Assembly (NCBI RefSeq): GCF_008107685.1
Contig: NZ_VIRF01000069.1
Location: 48,751-112,750, forward strand
Direction of reading: 5' to 3'
From: Novosphingobium sp. BW1
GTDB taxonomy: Bacteria; Pseudomonadota; Alphaproteobacteria; Sphingomonadales; Sphingomonadaceae
DNA: 64,000 nucleotides
A program made the position numbers and the translations under genes. Positions 9,097 through 17,694 of this stretch are shown one piece after another. The notes under the pieces were generated by a model. That model was not told the origin of the DNA. It did not search any database and was given only the letters and a program-made list of their open reading frames with translations. The first letter of the stretch is position 1, and every line of letters begins with the position of its first letter.

Positions 9097-11160
9097 ATGA
9101 TCGCCCGTACGACATCGCTTCACGCCGCCAGCGCCGCCACGCTGTCGCTGCTTTTCGCCGCCACGTCGACCACCGCCCGTGCCGATGAGGGCATGTGGAC
9201 CTTCGACGGTTTCCCCGCCGATAAGATGCAGGCTGACTATGGCTGGGCCCCGGACCAAGCCTGGCTCGACACGGTGCGCGCCTCGGCCGTGCGCCTGACC
9301 GGCGGATGCTCGGCGAGCTTCGTTTCCGATGCGGCCCTCATCCTCACCAACCACCACTGCGTCGCCTCGTGCCTCTACGACAATTCGACCGGCGACAACG
9401 ACCTGCTCGAACACGGCTACATCGCCGCCTCGCTGCGCGACGAGAAGAAATGCCCAGGCCAGCAAGCCGAGGTCGTCACCAAGATCGAGGACGTGACGGG
9501 CGAGGTAAAAACGGCCATCGGCGCCCTTACCGGCGAAGCGCTGACCAAGGCGCGCGACGCCAGGATCGCCGAGATCGAGGCGGCCAACTGCCCCGACACC
9601 GCCAAGTTCCGCTGCCAGGTCGTCACCCTGTTCGGCGGCGGGCAGTACAAGCTCTATACCTACCGCAAGTATTCCGACGTGCGCCTCGTCTGGTCGCCCG
9701 AGGACCGCGCGGCGACCTTCGGGGGCGACCCCGACAACTTCAACTTCCCGCGCTACTCGCTCGACGGCTCGTTCCTGCGCGCCTACGAGGATGGCAAGCC
9801 GGTGAAGACGCCGGCCCACCTCACCTGGAACCCGCGTACGCCCAAGGCCGACGAGGCGACATTCGTGGTCGGCAATCCCGGCTCCACTTCGCGCCTCTAC
9901 ACGCTGAGCCAGCTCGCCTTCGAGCGCGAGGTGCGCCTGCCGATCACCGTGGCGACCCTCTCGGAACTGCGCGGCCGCCTGATCCGCGCGATGGAGGAAA
10001 GCCCCGAGCACGCGCGCGAGGGCCTCGACCTGCTGAGCGGCGTCGAGAACAGCCTCAAGGTCTACATCGGCCGCACCAAGGCGCTGAACGATCCCGCCTT
10101 CACGGCCAAACTGGCCAAGGCCGAAGCGGACCTGAAGGCGAAAAGCGCGGGGAACGCGGCCATCGGTGATCCCTGGGCGCAGGTGGACGCGGCGGCCGAG
10201 GCCTACCGCACGCTCTACATCCCCTACCGCTACGAGGCCCCCTCGGGCACGCTCTACAGCTACGCGCAGGCCCTCGTGACAGGCGCGACCGAACGCGCCA
10301 AGCCCAACGCCGAGCGCCTTCCCGGCTACACCGACAGCGCCCTGCCGCTGACCGAGAAGCGCCTGCTCGACGAAGCGCCAGTCTACCCCTGGCTCGACGA
10401 ATTGCAGATGGCCTGGAGCCTCTCGAAGGCGCGCGAATACCTGGGGGTCGATGATCCGCAGACCCGCCTGCTCCTCGGCAAGGAAAGTCCCGAAGGCCTG
10501 TCCGAGCGTCTTGTCGCGGGCACGAAGCTGGCCGATCCGGCGTATCGCAAGCAGTTATGGGACGGGGGGCTTGCCGCGATTGAGGCCTCGGACGATCCGA
10601 TGATCCAGTACGCCCTGAAACTTGACGCCAACCAGCGCGCGCTCAAGCAGAAGGTTGACGAGGCCTATGCCGGGCCGGTCACGCAGGCCGGCGCCAAGCT
10701 CGCCGACGCGCGCTTTGCGGCCTATGGCGACAGCCTTTACCCCGACGCCACCTTCACCCTGCGCATCAGCTACGGCCGCGTGAAAGGCTGGACCGAGCGC
10801 GGAAACGAGGTGCCCTTCCAGACCACCATGGGCGGCACCTTCGAACGTGCGACGGGCGCCGAACCCTTCGACCTGCCCAGCCAGTTTGCAGCCAAGGAAA
10901 GCGCCATCGACAAGAGCGTCACCTACGACTTTGTGACCACCAACGACATCATCGGCGGCAACTCGGGCTCGCCGGTGATCGATAAGGCCGGCACCGTGAT
11001 CGGCGCCGCCTTTGACGGCAATATCCACTCGCTCGGCGGCAACTACGGGTATGATCCAGTGCTCAACCGCACCGTCGTCGTCTCCACTGCCGCGCTCCAG
11101 GAAGCGCTGGAAACGATTTACCCCGCCCCGCGCATCGTGAAGGAACTCGCCGCGAAGTAG
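9097..11160 (+). CDS. S46 family serine dipeptidyl-peptidase, DPP7-like
   Basis: The 687-residue protein has an N-terminal signal peptide (to about Ala-Arg-Ala, residue 28), consistent with the periplasm. The S46 chymotrypsin-like fold is shown by the His pair in TNHHC (residues 86-87) and the nucleophile Ser623 in GGNSGSPVID. The residue 18 positions after the nucleophile is Gly641. In this family Gly there marks DPP7-type preference for hydrophobic P1 residues, whereas Arg marks DPP11 with Asp/Glu preference. The start is the ATG at 9097 preceded by AGGAGGA; the frame is open upstream but lacks a signal. The divergent neighbour is oligoendopeptidase F. Confidence 0.92.
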   Translation: MIARTTSLHAASAATLSLLFAATSTTARADEGMWTFDGFPADKMQADYGWAPDQAWLDTVRASAVRLTGGCSASFVSDAALILTNHHCVASCLYDNSTGDNDLLEHGYIAASLRDEKKCPGQQAEVVTKIEDVTGEVKTAIGALTGEALTKARDARIAEIEAANCPDTAKFRCQVVTLFGGGQYKLYTYRKYSDVRLVWSPEDRAATFGGDPDNFNFPRYSLDGSFLRAYEDGKPVKTPAHLTWNPRTPKADEATFVVGNPGSTSRLYTLSQLAFEREVRLPITVATLSELRGRLIRAMEESPEHAREGLDLLSGVENSLKVYIGRTKALNDPAFTAKLAKAEADLKAKSAGNAAIGDPWAQVDAAAEAYRTLYIPYRYEAPSGTLYSYAQALVTGATERAKPNAERLPGYTDSALPLTEKRLLDEAPVYPWLDELQMAWSLSKAREYLGVDDPQTRLLLGKESPEGLSERLVAGTKLADPAYRKQLWDGGLAAIEASDDPMIQYALKLDANQRALKQKVDEAYAGPVTQAGAKLADARFAAYGDSLYPDATFTLRISYGRVKGWTERGNEVPFQTTMGGTFERATGAEPFDLPSQFAAKESAIDKSVTYDFVTTNDIIGGNSGSPVIDKAGTVIGAAFDGNIHSLGGNYGYDPVLNRTVVVSTAALQEALETIYPAPRIVKELAAK

Positions 11161-11247
11161 ATTGATAGTGCAGGCGCGTAGGGGCGGATTTCGTCAAAGG
11201 GCCCCTTCGCGCTTGCAACCGCTGCGCTGCAGCATAGTTTCATACCC

Positions 11248-12375
11248 ATGACCGACTTGCTTCAGGACCTGATCGGTGAGCTGCCGGATTGGCTGCAACA
11301 AACGATCGTCGCTCTCATCGTGGCCGTTTTCGCGGTTGCGGTCGCGCTCTTCATCCATGCCCTGCTGTTCCGGCTGCTCCGGCGCTTTGCCAAGGCGAGC
11401 GAGAGCGATTCCGACAACCTGGTGATCAAGCGCCTCGCCCGGCCCAGCCGCTGGGCGCTGGTCTCCCTCGCGCTTGTCCTCGCCGCGCGCGAGACGCCCG
11501 CGCTCGAAGCCATGTGGGAACGGATCGGCGGGCTGATCATGCCGCTCATGGTGGGCTGGATGGCGCTGGCGATCCTCAACGCCTTCGTCGAGGCCATGGT
11601 GTTGCGTACCGACATCTCAATGGCGGACAACCGCCGCAACCGCCGCCGCCGCACGCGCCTCACGATCTTCGGACGGATCGCGACGTTCGTGATCGTGTTC
11701 CTGACCATCGCTCTGATGCTGCTCTCCATTCCCGGCGTGCGCGACATCGGCGTGACGCTGATGGCCTCGGCCGGTCTGGCTGCCCTTGCCGTTGGCGCCG
11801 CTGCGCAGCCGGCACTGAAGGCGCTGATTTCCGGCTTCCAGATGGCATTGACCGAGCCCGTCGTGATCGGCGATGCGGTGATAGTGGGTGGCGAATGGGG
11901 CTGGATCGAGGAGATCAAGACCACCTACGTCGTCGTCAAGGTCTGGGACGAGCGGCGTCTGGTGGTCCCGACCAACAAGTTCCTGGAAGAGATCTTCCAG
12001 AACTGGACCAAGACCACTTCGCAGCTGATGGGCACGATCCTGCTCTACGTCGATCCGGCGACCCCGCTCGACCCGATTCGGCACAAGTTCATGGAGATCG
12101 TCGCGGCGAACGAGCGCTGGGATGGCCGGGTGCGCCATATGCAGATTACCGAGCTGACCCGCGATGCCATCGAGGTGCGCTTCCTCCTCACCGCCAAGGA
12201 CAGCCCTACCCTTTTCGACCTGCGCTGCGATGTGCGCGAAGCCCTGATTCAGTGGCTCGCTGCCGAGATGCCCGAGGCCATCGTGCGCAGCCGCCTGCTG
12301 CCCGTCGGGCCGGTCGAGACGGCCCCGCTCGGCGCGCCCTCGGGCGCGGCCATGGCTCAGATGGCCGCGCAATAG
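11248..12375 (+). CDS. MscS-family mechanosensitive ion channel
   Basis: Inner-membrane channel of the small-conductance mechanosensitive family, probably releasing solutes on osmotic downshock. The 375 residues include an N-terminal span (~20-45), further spans around 65-105 and 130-165, and a pore-lining Ala/Gly-rich helix (GLAALAVGAAAQPALKAL). The MscS beta domain follows with the family pattern GDAVIVGGEWGWIEEI and VVPTNKFLEE. The C-terminal cytoplasmic domain is short, ending in an Ala/Met-rich tail. It lies 87 bases downstream of the S46 gene on the same strand, and a hairpin follows its stop. Confidence 0.9.
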   Translation: MTDLLQDLIGELPDWLQQTIVALIVAVFAVAVALFIHALLFRLLRRFAKASESDSDNLVIKRLARPSRWALVSLALVLAARETPALEAMWERIGGLIMPLMVGWMALAILNAFVEAMVLRTDISMADNRRNRRRRTRLTIFGRIATFVIVFLTIALMLLSIPGVRDIGVTLMASAGLAALAVGAAAQPALKALISGFQMALTEPVVIGDAVIVGGEWGWIEEIKTTYVVVKVWDERRLVVPTNKFLEEIFQNWTKTTSQLMGTILLYVDPATPLDPIRHKFMEIVAANERWDGRVRHMQITELTRDAIEVRFLLTAKDSPTLFDLRCDVREALIQWLAAEMPEAIVRSRLLPVGPVETAPLGAPSGAAMAQMAAQ

Positions 12376-12381
12376 GTATTT

Positions 12382-12404
12382 GCCCCTATTTGCCAGATAG
12401 GGGC
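12382..12404 (+). terminator. Hairpin after the MscS-family gene
   Basis: An 8-bp perfect stem (GCCCCTAT / ATAGGGGC) with a 7-base loop starts 6 bases after the stop codon. No T run follows, only GTTCCC, so it may be a weak or Rho-assisted terminator. Confidence 0.45.
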
Positions 12405-12444
12405 GTTCCCGGCATGCTGCCCCCTGCGCGAAAGGGGAGCGGCA

Positions 12445-13779
12445 ATGTGGCAAATGGCACGAAAGGCTTTGCGGGCCGCAGCGGGCCTCGCCCTTCTGGT
12501 GAGCGCCCCGCTCAATATCACCAGCGCCTCGGACGATTTTCCGGTTTCCCAGGAACTGCGCCAGCGCAGCGCGGAAATCCTCACCATCCTGAACGGCGGC
12601 GGTGATCCCGCCACGACCTTCGCGGCCTCCTTTCGCAAGGCTGTGCCCGACGTGCAGATACAGGCCCTGATCGCCTCGCTCCAACGCCAGCTTGGCATGG
12701 CGAGGGGCATCGAACACGTGACACCATTCGGCGAGCACGAGGCCACCCTGCGCCTCACCTTCGAAAAGGGGACAGCGCGGGCCTGGATCGCACTTTCACC
12801 CCAGCCCCCGGGGCAGGTCACCGGATTGCGGGTGACCGGCATCATGCCCACAGACATTGCCGGGCTTGCCAGCCTCGACGAAGTGGCCGCGGCCTTTGCC
12901 GCCATGCCCGGCGAGGCCGGGTTCCTGGTGCAGAACCTGGACGAGGACAGCCCCGCCGTGGCGCTGCGCGGCGAACGTCCGCTCGCCATTGGCTCGGCCT
13001 TCAAGCTGGTGATCCTGGCCGAACTGGTGCGCGAAATCGATAACGGCGTGCGCGAATGGTCCGACACGATCACACTGGACGGTAGGGAACTTCCTGCTGG
13101 GGGCTTTCGCGCCATGCCGCCGGGCACGCAGGTCAGGCTGCGCCGGCTCGCCGAGGAGATGATCCGGGTGAGCGACAATTCCGCGACCGACGTGCTCCTC
13201 GCCGAACTTGGCCGCACCCGCATCGAGGCCATGCAGGCCCGCATCGGGTTCACCAATGGCGCACGCAACATACCCTTCCTGTCGACGATGGAGGCCTTCA
13301 AGCTGAAAGGCGTCAACGCAGGCGCTCTGGGACGCCATTATCTGGCGCAGGATATCAACGGACGGCGCGCCATACTGGCGGGCGACGTGGCCGATGTGCC
13401 CGGCCGCGCGGTGGGCGATCTCTTTGCCAACGGACACCCTGTGATGATCGAGCGACTCGAATGGTTCGCCTCGCCCGCTGACCTCGCGCGCGCGATGCGC
13501 TGGTTCAAGGGCCGTCAGGAAAGCGCGAACGGCCGCGAGGCGCTGCGCATCCTCGCGCTCAATCCGGGCCCTGCGGCGAGTTTGACAGGAGAGGTGGACT
13601 ACGCGGGCTTCAAGGGCGGATCGGAACCCGGCGTCGTCAACATGACGGTCCTGCTCGAAAATCGGAGCGGGCGCTGGATGGTCGTGACAGCCAGCCTCAA
13701 CGATCCGCGTGCGGGCGTGGACGAGGCGCGCTTCCAGGCCTTGTTCACGCGCGCACTCGAACTGGCGGTCACAGGCTGA
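12445..13779 (+). CDS. Beta-lactamase-like serine hydrolase, exported
   Basis: The 444-residue protein starts with a signal-like segment (MWQMARKALRAAAGLALLV). Residues ~30-140 form an extra N-terminal domain, and the C-terminal part is a class A beta-lactamase-like fold. The three active-site motifs are Ser184-Ala-Phe-Lys187, Ser243-Asp-Asn245 and Lys390-Gly-Gly392. The third departs from the usual Lys-Thr/Ser-Gly. The extra domain and unusual third motif argue against assuming antibiotic hydrolysis; it could act on peptidoglycan or another ester or amide. The ATG at 12445 has a GGGAG site upstream. Confidence 0.75.
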   Translation: MWQMARKALRAAAGLALLVSAPLNITSASDDFPVSQELRQRSAEILTILNGGGDPATTFAASFRKAVPDVQIQALIASLQRQLGMARGIEHVTPFGEHEATLRLTFEKGTARAWIALSPQPPGQVTGLRVTGIMPTDIAGLASLDEVAAAFAAMPGEAGFLVQNLDEDSPAVALRGERPLAIGSAFKLVILAELVREIDNGVREWSDTITLDGRELPAGGFRAMPPGTQVRLRRLAEEMIRVSDNSATDVLLAELGRTRIEAMQARIGFTNGARNIPFLSTMEAFKLKGVNAGALGRHYLAQDINGRRAILAGDVADVPGRAVGDLFANGHPVMIERLEWFASPADLARAMRWFKGRQESANGREALRILALNPGPAASLTGEVDYAGFKGGSEPGVVNMTVLLENRSGRWMVVTASLNDPRAGVDEARFQALFTRALELAVTG

Positions 13780-13827
13780 TCGCAATTCAGCCTTGCGCAA
13801 GGTGAAGGGGTTAGGCAGCACAGCATC

Positions 13828-14613
13828 ATGCTCCGTGTCCCGCGTGCCCCCAGGGCCCTTCTCCTCGCCCTTGCCCTCCTTCCGCTCGCCAGCGGCTGCG
13901 GCGCGGAGGCGGCTCCCGCCCCCGTCTGCGGCTTCACGATCGAGGAGAGCTATCCCCACGATCCGGAAGCCTTCACCCAGGGGCTCTTCTTCACTGACGG
14001 TGTCCTCTACGAAAGCACCGGACGCAAGGGGCGCTCGCGCGTCTTCAAGCGCACCTTGCAAAGCACGACGCCGCTCGTCGAAGGCGCGCTCGACCCGACC
14101 TTCTTCGGCGAGGGAAGCGTTGCCTGGGGCGACCAGGTCATCAGCCTCACCTGGCGTGACGGAATGGCCTATCGCTGGGATCGCACGACGCTCAAGCCCA
14201 TCAAGCTCTTCCCCGTCGCGGGCGAAGGCTGGGGCCTCACCATTCACGAAGACACGATTTACCAGAGCGACGGATCAAGCCGCATCACTTTGCGCGATCC
14301 GGAAACCTTCGCGTCGACCGGCACGCTCGAGGTCACGGACCAAGGCCGCCCGGTCGCACGGCTCAACGAGTTGGAATGGATCGACGGGGAGATCTGGGCT
14401 AACGTGTGGATGTCCGAGCGGATCGCGCGCATCGATCCCGAAACGGGCGTGGTGAAAAGTTGGGTAGACCTTTCCGGCCTCACCGCGAAGAGCGGCGCGC
14501 GCACCGCCGACGATGTCCTCAATGGCATCGCCTGGGACGCGAAGAAGGACCGCATCTTCGTGACGGGCAAAAACTGGGACACGCTCTACCAGATCATGCC
14601 AGATTGCCCGTAA
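13828..14613 (+). CDS. Glutaminyl-peptide cyclotransferase (plant/bacterial type)
   Basis: Converts N-terminal glutamine of peptides to pyroglutamate. The 261 residues match the glutamine cyclotransferase beta-propeller family: the opening FTIEESYPHDPEAFTQGLFF, then GLTIHEDTIYQSDGSS, LNELEWIDGEIWANVW and LNGIAWD. The N-terminus (LALLPLASGCGAEA) is a lipoprotein signal with Cys near residue 20, so it should be an Lnt-processed periplasmic lipoprotein. The spacing of the upstream purine stretch is long, so the start is plausible but not proven. It ends facing the CDC48 gene across a dispersed repeat. Confidence 0.88.
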   Translation: MLRVPRAPRALLLALALLPLASGCGAEAAPAPVCGFTIEESYPHDPEAFTQGLFFTDGVLYESTGRKGRSRVFKRTLQSTTPLVEGALDPTFFGEGSVAWGDQVISLTWRDGMAYRWDRTTLKPIKLFPVAGEGWGLTIHEDTIYQSDGSSRITLRDPETFASTGTLEVTDQGRPVARLNELEWIDGEIWANVWMSERIARIDPETGVVKSWVDLSGLTAKSGARTADDVLNGIAWDAKKDRIFVTGKNWDTLYQIMPDCP

Positions 14614-14624
14614 AGAAGAATATC

Positions 14625-14736
14625 CAAGGGGCCATTGACCCTTGACCCCATACCTGTCCAACTCCCTTTCTTAGCCGAGCTGCCGCGCGAAAGGGGAGAA
14701 CGACAGTTTGCGGCATCCAAGGGCGCTGGCCCTCGG
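14625..14736 (+). repeat. Dispersed hairpin element, copy 2
   Basis: This 112-base copy lies in the 133-base convergent gap between glutaminyl cyclase and the CDC48 ATPase. The left hairpin spans 14625-14644 and the right hairpin 14717-14736 (CCAAGGGCGCTGGCCCTCGG). The central stem pairs CTCCCTTT (from 14662) with AAGGGGAG (to 14698), including one G-U pair. That stem sequence differs from other copies although pairing is kept. Confidence 0.8.
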
Positions 14737-14746
14737 ATACCCTCTT

Positions 14747-17059
14747 CTACCCGTGCTTCAATTCCCGCGTAGACTCGACCATGCCTGGCGTAATGAAGCC
14801 CAGCGGCGCCACCTCCATCGCGCGCCTCTTGAGCTCGCTCTGCATCTTGGCGTACTCCTCCTCCATCTCGGCCGAGACCGAGGCCCGGCTGTCTTCAAGC
14901 GCGTTCTCAAAGTCGGCCATGGTCACCTTGTCGACTTGCGCCCCTTCGCGACGGATGGCGAGGAGACCCGCGCGGCGCACTAAATCCTCAAGGTCCGCGC
15001 CGGTGTAGCGCTCAGTCCGCTCGGCGATGACATCAAGCGCGACGTCCTCAGCCAGCGGCATGGCCTCGGTGTGGATGCCCAGGATATGCGCGCGGCCTGC
15101 CGTATCGGGCGTGCCGACGTAGACCAGCTCATCAAAGCGGCCAGGGCGCAGAAGTGCCGGGTCGACAAGGCCCGGACGGTTGGTTGCCCCCACCAGGACC
15201 ACCGACTGGAGTTCCTCCATGCCGTCCATTTCAGCGAGGATCGTATTGACCACCCGCGCGGTCACCTGCGGCTCGCCAAGCCCACCGCCCATGCCGCGAG
15301 CGGGCACCAGGCTGTCGATCTCGTCGATGAAGATGACACACGGGGCGACCTGGCGCGCGCGGGCAAAGAGGCGGGCGATCTGCTGCTCGCTCTCACCGTA
15401 CCACTTCGAGAGCAGGTCAGAAGACTTGATCGAGATGAAGTTGGCCTCAGCCTCCTTGGCGACCGCCTTGGCGAGAAGCGTCTTGCCCGTGCCCGGAGGA
15501 CCATAAAGCAGGAAACCCTTGGCCGAGCGGATACCCATCTTATGGAACGCGGCCGGGTTCTTGAGCGGCAGCTCGATCCCTTCCTTGAGGCGTGTCTGCG
15601 CTGCGTCTAGCCCGCCGATGTCGTCCCAGCCAATGTTCGGGACCTGTACCATGACCTCGCGCATCGCCGAGGGCTGCACGCGCTTGAGCGCCGCGATGAA
15701 GTCGTCGCGCTCGACCGACAGGTTTTCGAGCACTTCGGGCGGAATCGCGCGGGCTTCGAGATCCAGTTTCGGCATGATCCGACGCACCGCCTCGATCGCG
15801 GCCTCACGGGTGAGCGCGGCCAGATCCGCGCCGACGAAGCCGTGCGTGGTGCGCGCCAGTTCTTTGAGGCTCACTTCCTTGGCCAGCGGCATGCCGCGGG
15901 TGTGGATGGTGAGGATTTCACGGCGCCCCCGCTCGTCCGGCACGCCGATCACGATCTCGCGGTCGAAGCGGCCAGGACGGCGCAGTGCTTCATCGATGGC
16001 GTCGGGGCGGTTGGTGGCGGCGATGACGACGACATGGGCACGGCTGTTCAGGCCATCCATCAGCGTGAGCAGCTGCGCGACGAGGCGCTTCTCCGCCTCG
16101 CCGTGGACCTGGTCGCGCTTGGGGGCGATCGAATCGATCTCGTCGATGAAGACGATCGCAGGCGCAGCCTTGGTGGCCTCTTCGAACACCTCCCGCAGCG
16201 CCTTTTCGCTATCGCCATAGCCCGACCCCATGATCTCGGGGCCATTGATCGAGAAGAAGTTGGCCTCGCTCTCGTTGGCGACCGCCTGGGCAAGACGGGT
16301 CTTGCCGGTCCCCGGAGGTCCGTGCAGCAGCACCCCCTTGGGCGGTGCGACACCGAGACGGGTGAACAGTTCGGGATAGCGCAGCGGCAGTTCGACCATC
16401 TCGCGCAACTGCCGGATGGTGTCCTCCATCCCGCCGACATCGTCGTAATTGACATCGCCGCGCGGCTCGTGCGCTTCCTCGAAGGTCTCGCGCAGTTCAA
16501 CCTCGGTGTTCTCGTCGATGTGGACGATCCCCCGCGGGGTCGTCGAGACGACGTTGAGACGGATCTGGGTCAGCGAATAGGCGGGCGCGTTGAACATGCG
16601 CCGCAGCTGCGGGGGAATGTCCGCCACCTGCTGTTGCCCGGCGGTGGCGACAAGATCGCCCTGCACCATCGGGCGCTGAAAGAAGTTGCGCTTGAGCGCG
16701 ATGGACGGCCCCTGCAGGCGCATATCCTTGTGCGCGGGCGCGAAGACGACCCGCTGGGCGGGGCGCGATTCGGCCTTGCGCACGGTGACATGATCGCCTG
16801 AGCCAACTTCGGCATTGCCGCGCTGGAGGCCATCGAGGCGAATGACGGAGAGCCCTTCGTCCTCCGGGAAGGCCAGCACGGCGCGTGCGACGGTGACCGA
16901 CTTTCCGGTCACTTCGAGAACGTCGCCCTCCATAGCTCCGATGGCGGAGAGCGCTTCGCGGCTGAGCCGGGCAATCCCCTGGCCGCTTTCTTCCTGACGT
17001 CCGGCCGCAACCTGCAGCCGCACCGTGCGATCCTCGACCCTTGATTCGGCGTCGACCAT
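14747..17059 (-). CDS. CDC48/p97-type tandem AAA ATPase
   Basis: The 770-residue protein has the full architecture of archaeal VAT and eukaryotic p97. An N-terminal substrate-binding region (~1-190) is followed by D1 with Walker A GPPGTGKT at 247-254 and Walker B IVFIDEID, then D2 with Walker A at 520-527 and Walker B VIFIDEID. Both modules keep the catalytic Glu, so both should hydrolyse ATP in a hexamer that unfolds proteins. The start is the ATG at 17059 (MVDAESRVED) behind an AAGGA site; the open frame extends upstream without family similarity. It appears monocistronic. Confidence 0.93.
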   Translation of the reverse strand: MVDAESRVEDRTVRLQVAAGRQEESGQGIARLSREALSAIGAMEGDVLEVTGKSVTVARAVLAFPEDEGLSVIRLDGLQRGNAEVGSGDHVTVRKAESRPAQRVVFAPAHKDMRLQGPSIALKRNFFQRPMVQGDLVATAGQQQVADIPPQLRRMFNAPAYSLTQIRLNVVSTTPRGIVHIDENTEVELRETFEEAHEPRGDVNYDDVGGMEDTIRQLREMVELPLRYPELFTRLGVAPPKGVLLHGPPGTGKTRLAQAVANESEANFFSINGPEIMGSGYGDSEKALREVFEEATKAAPAIVFIDEIDSIAPKRDQVHGEAEKRLVAQLLTLMDGLNSRAHVVVIAATNRPDAIDEALRRPGRFDREIVIGVPDERGRREILTIHTRGMPLAKEVSLKELARTTHGFVGADLAALTREAAIEAVRRIMPKLDLEARAIPPEVLENLSVERDDFIAALKRVQPSAMREVMVQVPNIGWDDIGGLDAAQTRLKEGIELPLKNPAAFHKMGIRSAKGFLLYGPPGTGKTLLAKAVAKEAEANFISIKSSDLLSKWYGESEQQIARLFARARQVAPCVIFIDEIDSLVPARGMGGGLGEPQVTARVVNTILAEMDGMEELQSVVLVGATNRPGLVDPALLRPGRFDELVYVGTPDTAGRAHILGIHTEAMPLAEDVALDVIAERTERYTGADLEDLVRRAGLLAIRREGAQVDKVTMADFENALEDSRASVSAEMEEEYAKMQSELKRRAMEVAPLGFITPGMVESTRELKHG

Positions 17060-17225
17060 GTCTGTCCTTTCCAAGAACGGTCCGCGCGCCTCGCCTGTAC
17101 TTCGGCCAAGGCACGCGACCTCACGTGTTTCACGAATAGGAATTAGGAACGAGCCCACACGATTTCGAACCGTTGACCCGCGACGGCTCCGGTTGATCGC
17201 CCCGGATGCACGCGTGTTAAGCAGA

Positions 17226-17257
17226 CAAAAAAAGACCCGGACGTTGCCGACCGGGTC
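17226..17257 (-). terminator. Rho-independent terminator with T7 run
   Basis: On the minus strand GACCCGG, a 10-base loop and CCGGGTC are followed by TTTTTTT. No protein gene ends just upstream of it on that strand, which is the main reason for proposing a short non-coding transcript here. Confidence 0.7.
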
Positions 17258-17290
17258 GTGGAAGTTTTGGGAGAGGATGCCTGAAAGGCA
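17226..17290 (-). ncRNA. Candidate ~65-nt small regulatory RNA
   Basis: Within the 635-base gap between CDC48 and the stress protein, the minus strand carries in order a sigma70-like promoter (17296-17324), a short hairpin (GCCT-TTC-AGGC, near 17279-17289), a single-stranded stretch containing ATCCTCTCCC and AAAACTTCC, and a terminator hairpin ending in seven Ts. CCTCTCC is complementary to a purine-rich ribosome-binding site. This layout is typical of alphaproteobacterial base-pairing small RNAs. No coding frame fits. The rest of the gap shows no gene. Confidence 0.45.
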
Positions 17291-17295
17291 GGTTC

Positions 17296-17324
17296 CTTAT
17301 GACCCGAATCGGGGTGTTGTGCAA
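17296..17324 (-). promoter_or_regulatory. Sigma70-like promoter for the small RNA candidate
   Basis: On the minus strand TTGCAC (17319-17324) and CATAAG (17296-17301) are separated by 17 bases. Transcription would start around 17290, directly before the first hairpin. Confidence 0.4.
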
Positions 17325-17620
17325 GTGCGAAATAGCGCGCTCGCGATGCATAGGAGGCAAGGTTAATTGCAAAATATGCAATACAAGGGTGCAAATTTCG
17401 GCATCTCGAGACGCAATTCCGCCATTCCAATTCCTGAATCAACCTTCATGATATTGCTTCGCTCACAACTCGCCCAAATGTCTCGCGGCGCCTGCCAGGA
17501 CAACCCATGCTGCACTGCGGAAATTATTGAGCTTCCTTGACAATTGGCGAGCCTGGCTGTGCTAACGCTACCATTTGTGGGAGCGGCGATCGCGTGACCG
17601 CCAAGGACAAGCCAGCACCA

Positions 17621-17656
17621 AAAGCGGCGCCGATCCCTCCAGGGATGGCGCCGCTT
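17621..17656 (-). terminator. Terminator of the universal stress protein gene
   Basis: AAAGCGGCGCC and GGCGCCGCTTT form a long stem, with an additional ATCCCT/AGGGAT pairing at the top. It lies ~40 bases beyond the stop of the minus-strand stress gene and ends in CTTTT on that strand. Confidence 0.7.
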
Positions 17657-17694
17657 TGTCCATGTTTCAGGTCCGTGATGAAACGGACGGTCGC

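Noticed and set aside
17290..17330. Possible tRNA arm (GACCCGAATCGGGGT)
   Set aside because: A T-arm-like word only; no acceptor, anticodon or D arm surrounds it.
17143..17442. Minus-strand open frame of 99 codons in the CDC48 / stress-protein gap
   Set aside because: It runs through the terminator with the T7 run and has no ribosome site or protein-like pattern. The small RNA reading fits better.
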